From an uncultured Chlorobiaceae bacterium (GTDB lineage Bacteria; Bacteroidota; Chlorobiia; Chlorobiales; Chlorobiaceae): DNA of 64,000 nt. Where the stretch lies: positions 62,001 through 126,000 of the forward strand of contig CAIMPI010000030.1 in NCBI GenBank assembly GCA_903843305.1, read 5' to 3'. The notes below the pieces were generated by a model, which did no database searches, was not told the origin of the DNA, and was given only the letters and a program-made list of their open reading frames with translations. The position numbers and the translations under genes are program-made. Positions 60,600 through 64,000 of the stretch are shown piece by piece; position 1 is the stretch's first letter, and every line of letters starts with the position of its first letter.

Positions 60600-61643
60600 T
60601 CAAAGCTGCTTCATGATTGCCCGGATTTTTTCCAGTGCAAGCTGCATATCTTCTGGTAATGGTGCGGTGAAAGAGAGTAGCTCATGGTTCATTGGCTGAT
60701 GAAACGAGAGTGTTTCAGCGTGCAGCGCCTGGCGCGGCAGCAGCTCAAGCAGGTTTCTGACGAAGCCCTCGCTTTTGCTGAAGGGGAGGGTGCGCAGGGA
60801 TGCCCCTCCGTAGGTTTCGTCGCCGAGGATCTGATGGCCAAGGTGTTGCAGGTGTGCCCTGATCTGGTGAGTTCTTCCTGTATGCAGGGTAAGCGAGAGG
60901 AGTGAAAACCAGTGGAGATTTTCGGTGACACTATAGTCTGTAATGGCAGTTTTTCCATCTTTTCCTTCATAGGGAAAATTTGCCATTACTTTCCGGTCTT
61001 TTCTCGAACGCCCTATATTGGTTGTTATTGTGCCTGACAGCGGGTTGGGAACTCCCCAAACCATTGCTTTATAGACCTTTATCACTTTGCGATCGGCGAA
61101 CTGGCGGGCAAGACGGTGGAGTGCCACCGGATTTTTTGCGACGATGATCAGTCCGGAGGTGTTCTTGTCGAGCCGGTGCACAATGCCGGGTCGCAGTTCA
61201 GACTTGTCAAGCTTTTCGGCATCCTTGCCGATGTGGTGCAGAATGGCGTTGGCCAGTGTGCCGGTCCAGTTACCGAATGCCGGGTGGACAACCATGCCCG
61301 GTTTTTTGTTGATCACCATCAGATCGTCGTCCTCATACATAATGTCAATTGGAATGTCTTCCGGCGCCAGTTCCGGTGCGGGTGGCCGAAGAAAGGTCAT
61401 TTGAATCACATCGCAGGACTTGATGCGGTAGTTCGATTTAACAGTTTTTTCATTGACCAGTACCCGTCCCTCCTCAATGGCCTCCTGCACCTTGTTGCGC
61501 GTGGCGTTTTCGACCTGGCGTGTCAGGTATTGGTCGATACGCATCGGGGTCTGCACGCGGCTGACCTGCAGGATGAGTTTTTTTGGTTCAAGAGAAGCTT
61601 CTTTTTCCAGGTCCAATTCGTTTTTTATCAACTGATTTTGCAT
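60600..61643 (-). CDS. rluD: RluA/RluD family pseudouridine synthase
   Basis: S4-like N-terminus; GIVHRLDKNTSGLIIVAKN; GRTHQIRAHLQHLGHQILGDETYGG. Confidence 0.93.
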   Translation of the reverse strand: MQNQLIKNELDLEKEASLEPKKLILQVSRVQTPMRIDQYLTRQVENATRNKVQEAIEEGRVLVNEKTVKSNYRIKSCDVIQMTFLRPPAPELAPEDIPIDIMYEDDDLMVINKKPGMVVHPAFGNWTGTLANAILHHIGKDAEKLDKSELRPGIVHRLDKNTSGLIIVAKNPVALHRLARQFADRKVIKVYKAMVWGVPNPLSGTITTNIGRSRKDRKVMANFPYEGKDGKTAITDYSVTENLHWFSLLSLTLHTGRTHQIRAHLQHLGHQILGDETYGGASLRTLPFSKSEGFVRNLLELLPRQALHAETLSFHQPMNHELLSFTAPLPEDMQLALEKIRAIMKQL

Positions 61644-61934
61644 TTTGCGAAACTTTGACACTACTGTCAGAACACTTGTACGTTGCAGTATACTAAAAAC
61701 AGTACTATATATTCTTATGCTTTCCATTCTGCTGTTGCATGAAAGATCTGTTCTGAAGACACAAGAGTTGCTGCAGAAAATGCTTTAGATAAAGTGACGT
61801 TTATGAAAACCATTTTCTATTGTCTTTCTAAAAGCATAAATTCAATGTCAATTATTTAACTCCTAAACAGTAAGCCTTTTTCGGTGAATAAGTTCACGGT
61901 TCACGGGGTGAAGGTATCAACTAAATGATCAATT

Positions 61935-63110
61935 ATGACTCAGACTGAAACGGCTGCAAAAAAAACTGCACCAAAAAAAACAATTGCGGCAAAGGTGAAG
62001 GCAGGTTCAGATGTGACGACAACTCCGGAACCAAAAAAAGCAGTGAAGCCGGCTGCAAAGAAGAAGTCAGGTCAGGCGTTTCCTTTTACAGCAATTGTCG
62101 GTCAGGAGGAAATGAAGCTCAGTCTGATCCTCAATATCATTGATCCGAGAATTGGTGGTGTGCTCGTTATGGGCCATAGGGGTACAGGAAAAAGTACCAC
62201 AGTCAGGGCGCTTGCCGAAGTGCTTCCTCTTATTGAAAGGGTGGAGGGTGATACCTATAATCGTACGGTTGGACAGTATATCGAAGGTGAAGAGGCTAAA
62301 AAAGGACGCAAGACGATTGATCCTGCGACACTCAAGGTCGAGCAGATTCCTGTTCCGGTTGTGGATCTTCCGCTTGGTGCTACCGAAGACCGTGTCTGCG
62401 GTACCATTGATATTGAACAGGCACTTACCAGTGGCGTAAAAGCGTTCGAACCGGGCCTTCTTGCCCAGGCGAATCGCGGATTCCTCTATATAGACGAGGT
62501 TAACCTGCTTGACGATCATCTTGTCGATGTTCTGCTTGATGTTGCCGCCAGTGGCCAGAATGTGGTTGAGCGTGAAGGAATCAGTATCCGCCACCCTGCG
62601 CGTTTTGTGCTTGTAGGCTCTGGAAATCCTGAGGAAGGTGAGCTTCGTCCCCAGCTTCTTGACCGTTTTGGTCTGCATGCCCGTATCATCACGATTCTTG
62701 ATGTTGCAAAACGAGTTGATATTGTCAAACGCCGCCGTGAGTTTGACGAAGATCCGGATGCCTTTATGAAAAAGTACAGTCGTGAACAGCAGAAGCTGCA
62801 GAAAAAGATTCAGACCGCTAAAGAGCTGTTGACGTCGGTGACCATGGACGACAGTGTTCTTACCGATATCGCTAAGCTTTGTATGAATCTTGGTATTGAT
62901 GGTCACCGTGGTGAGCTCACTATTACCCGTACCGCTTATGCCCACGCAGCTTTCCTTGGCGAAACAGTCGTGACCATGAAGCATGTCAAGGAGATTGCAG
63001 GCCTATGTCTGCGCCACCGTTTGCGCAAGGATCCTCTTGAAACCCTTGATGCCGGTGAGAAAATTGATCGTGAACTCGCTAAAGTCCTCGGAGAAGCGGA
63101 AGCAGTATAA
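61935..63110 (+). CDS. bchI: Magnesium chelatase subunit I
   Basis: FPFTAIVGQEEMKLSLILNIIDPRIGGVLVMGHRGTGKSTTVRALAEVLP; GFLYIDEVNLLDDHLVDVLLDVAASG. Confidence 0.97.
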   Translation: MTQTETAAKKTAPKKTIAAKVKAGSDVTTTPEPKKAVKPAAKKKSGQAFPFTAIVGQEEMKLSLILNIIDPRIGGVLVMGHRGTGKSTTVRALAEVLPLIERVEGDTYNRTVGQYIEGEEAKKGRKTIDPATLKVEQIPVPVVDLPLGATEDRVCGTIDIEQALTSGVKAFEPGLLAQANRGFLYIDEVNLLDDHLVDVLLDVAASGQNVVEREGISIRHPARFVLVGSGNPEEGELRPQLLDRFGLHARIITILDVAKRVDIVKRRREFDEDPDAFMKKYSREQQKLQKKIQTAKELLTSVTMDDSVLTDIAKLCMNLGIDGHRGELTITRTAYAHAAFLGETVVTMKHVKEIAGLCLRHRLRKDPLETLDAGEKIDRELAKVLGEAEAV

Positions 63111-64000
63111 TGATAGCTTTTACCGATATTGTAGGCATGGATCTGGCCAAGCAGGCGCTGATGCTGCTGGCTGTTGATTCTGAACTTGGTGGTGTTGTCA
63201 TACCTTCGGCTGTAGGGTCGGGGAAATCAACACTTGCCAGGGCTTTTGCTGATATTCTTCCCGAAGGTACTCCTTTTGTCGAGCTTCCCCTGAATGTTAC
63301 TGAAGACCGTTTAATCGGTGGTGTTGATCTTGAGGCAACACTTGCTACCGGTATTCGTGTGGTGCAGCATGGTGTGCTTTCGAAGGCGCATGGCGGGGTG
63401 CTCTATGTTGACTCTATCAGTCTTCTCGACAGTTCGGCGGTATCGCATATCATGGATGCTATTTCGCGAGGTGAGGTTCTTGTAGAGCGTGAAGGTCTCA
63501 GTGAGGTGCATCCCGCAAAGTTTATGCTTGTCGGTACCTATGATCCCTCCGATGGAGAGGTTCGCATGGGACTGCTCGACCGGATCGGCATTATCGTTCC
63601 TTTTACTGCGCAGAACGATTACCGTGCCCGCAAGAAAATTGTCAACATTGTTCTCGGAACGAGAGATGAAGAGGATACCCGTGATGAGCTGAATATGCTG
63701 GCCGGTTTTATCCAGGCAGCCAGAGAGCAACTGCCGCATGTTTCGATAACTGACGAACAGGTGCGGGCGCTTATTCAGACGGCTATCAGTCTTGGTGTTG
63801 AGGGAAATCGCGTCGATATCTTTACCGTTCGTGCTGCCATAGCTTCTGCAGCGCTTGCACAGCGCAGTGATGTTGAGGAGGAGGATATGAAGCAGGCTAT
63901 CAAGCTGGTGCTTATTCCCCGTGCTACCCGTATGCCTGAGAGGGAAGCCGAGTCGAATGAAGCCCCTCCCCAAGAAGAGCCTCCGCAGCAGGATGAGCCT
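63110..64000 (+). CDS. bchD: Magnesium chelatase subunit D, N-terminal part (runs off the window)
   Basis: ATG overlaps the bchI stop (TAATG); MIAFTDIVGMDLAKQALMLLAVDSELGGVVIPSAVGSGKSTLARAFADILPEGTPFVELPLNVTEDRLIGGVDLEATLATG...; acidic/Pro-rich linker at the window end. Confidence 0.93.
   Translation, partial: MIAFTDIVGMDLAKQALMLLAVDSELGGVVIPSAVGSGKSTLARAFADILPEGTPFVELPLNVTEDRLIGGVDLEATLATGIRVVQHGVLSKAHGGVLYVDSISLLDSSAVSHIMDAISRGEVLVEREGLSEVHPAKFMLVGTYDPSDGEVRMGLLDRIGIIVPFTAQNDYRARKKIVNIVLGTRDEEDTRDELNMLAGFIQAAREQLPHVSITDEQVRALIQTAISLGVEGNRVDIFTVRAAIASAALAQRSDVEEEDMKQAIKLVLIPRATRMPEREAESNEAPPQEEPPQQDEP

Noticed and set aside
62067-62984. 305-aa minus-strand ORF antisense to bchI
   Set aside because: Antisense artefact of bchI codon usage.

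Overview
The window is a typical green sulfur bacterial (Chlorobiaceae) chromosome segment. The lineage call rests on bchI/bchD, an 11-subunit nuo cluster without nuoEFG, and metK-ahcY. Core content: ahcY(partial)-metK with a structured leader matching the context of the SAM-Chlorobi RNA motif; a sugar nucleotidyltransferase; a tRNA Pro-Arg-His-Glu cluster; pheT - coiled-coil protein - zapA - candidate 6S-like RNA - rny; hisB; secG; tRNA-Lys; riboflavin genes ribD and ribE; rarA; two tRNA-Leu; a divergent ferrochelatase; nuoABCDHIJKLMN; a Tat-targeted [NiFe] uptake hydrogenase (small, large, cytochrome b, maturation protease); folE; ABC-F; alkD; cutA; rluD; bchI and bchD (partial). The accessory part is a defence island at about 45.6-60.6 kb. 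It contains type I R-M genes hsdM-hsdS, a RloC/PrrC-like SMC-type ATPase with a CxxC motif, a fused GmrSD-type (DUF262 + HNH) nuclease, a DUF4062/Schlafen-COG2865-like protein with a 12-bp tandem repeat linker, a PIN/Phd toxin-antitoxin pair on the opposite strand, an apparent N-terminal remnant of a minimal nucleotidyltransferase coupled to hsdR, and a YgjP-type metallopeptidase. The best candidates for something under-described are this layered island, its two micro-ORFs bridging genes, the DUF4062 fusion, and two structured RNA regions (metK leader; zapA-rny intergenic).
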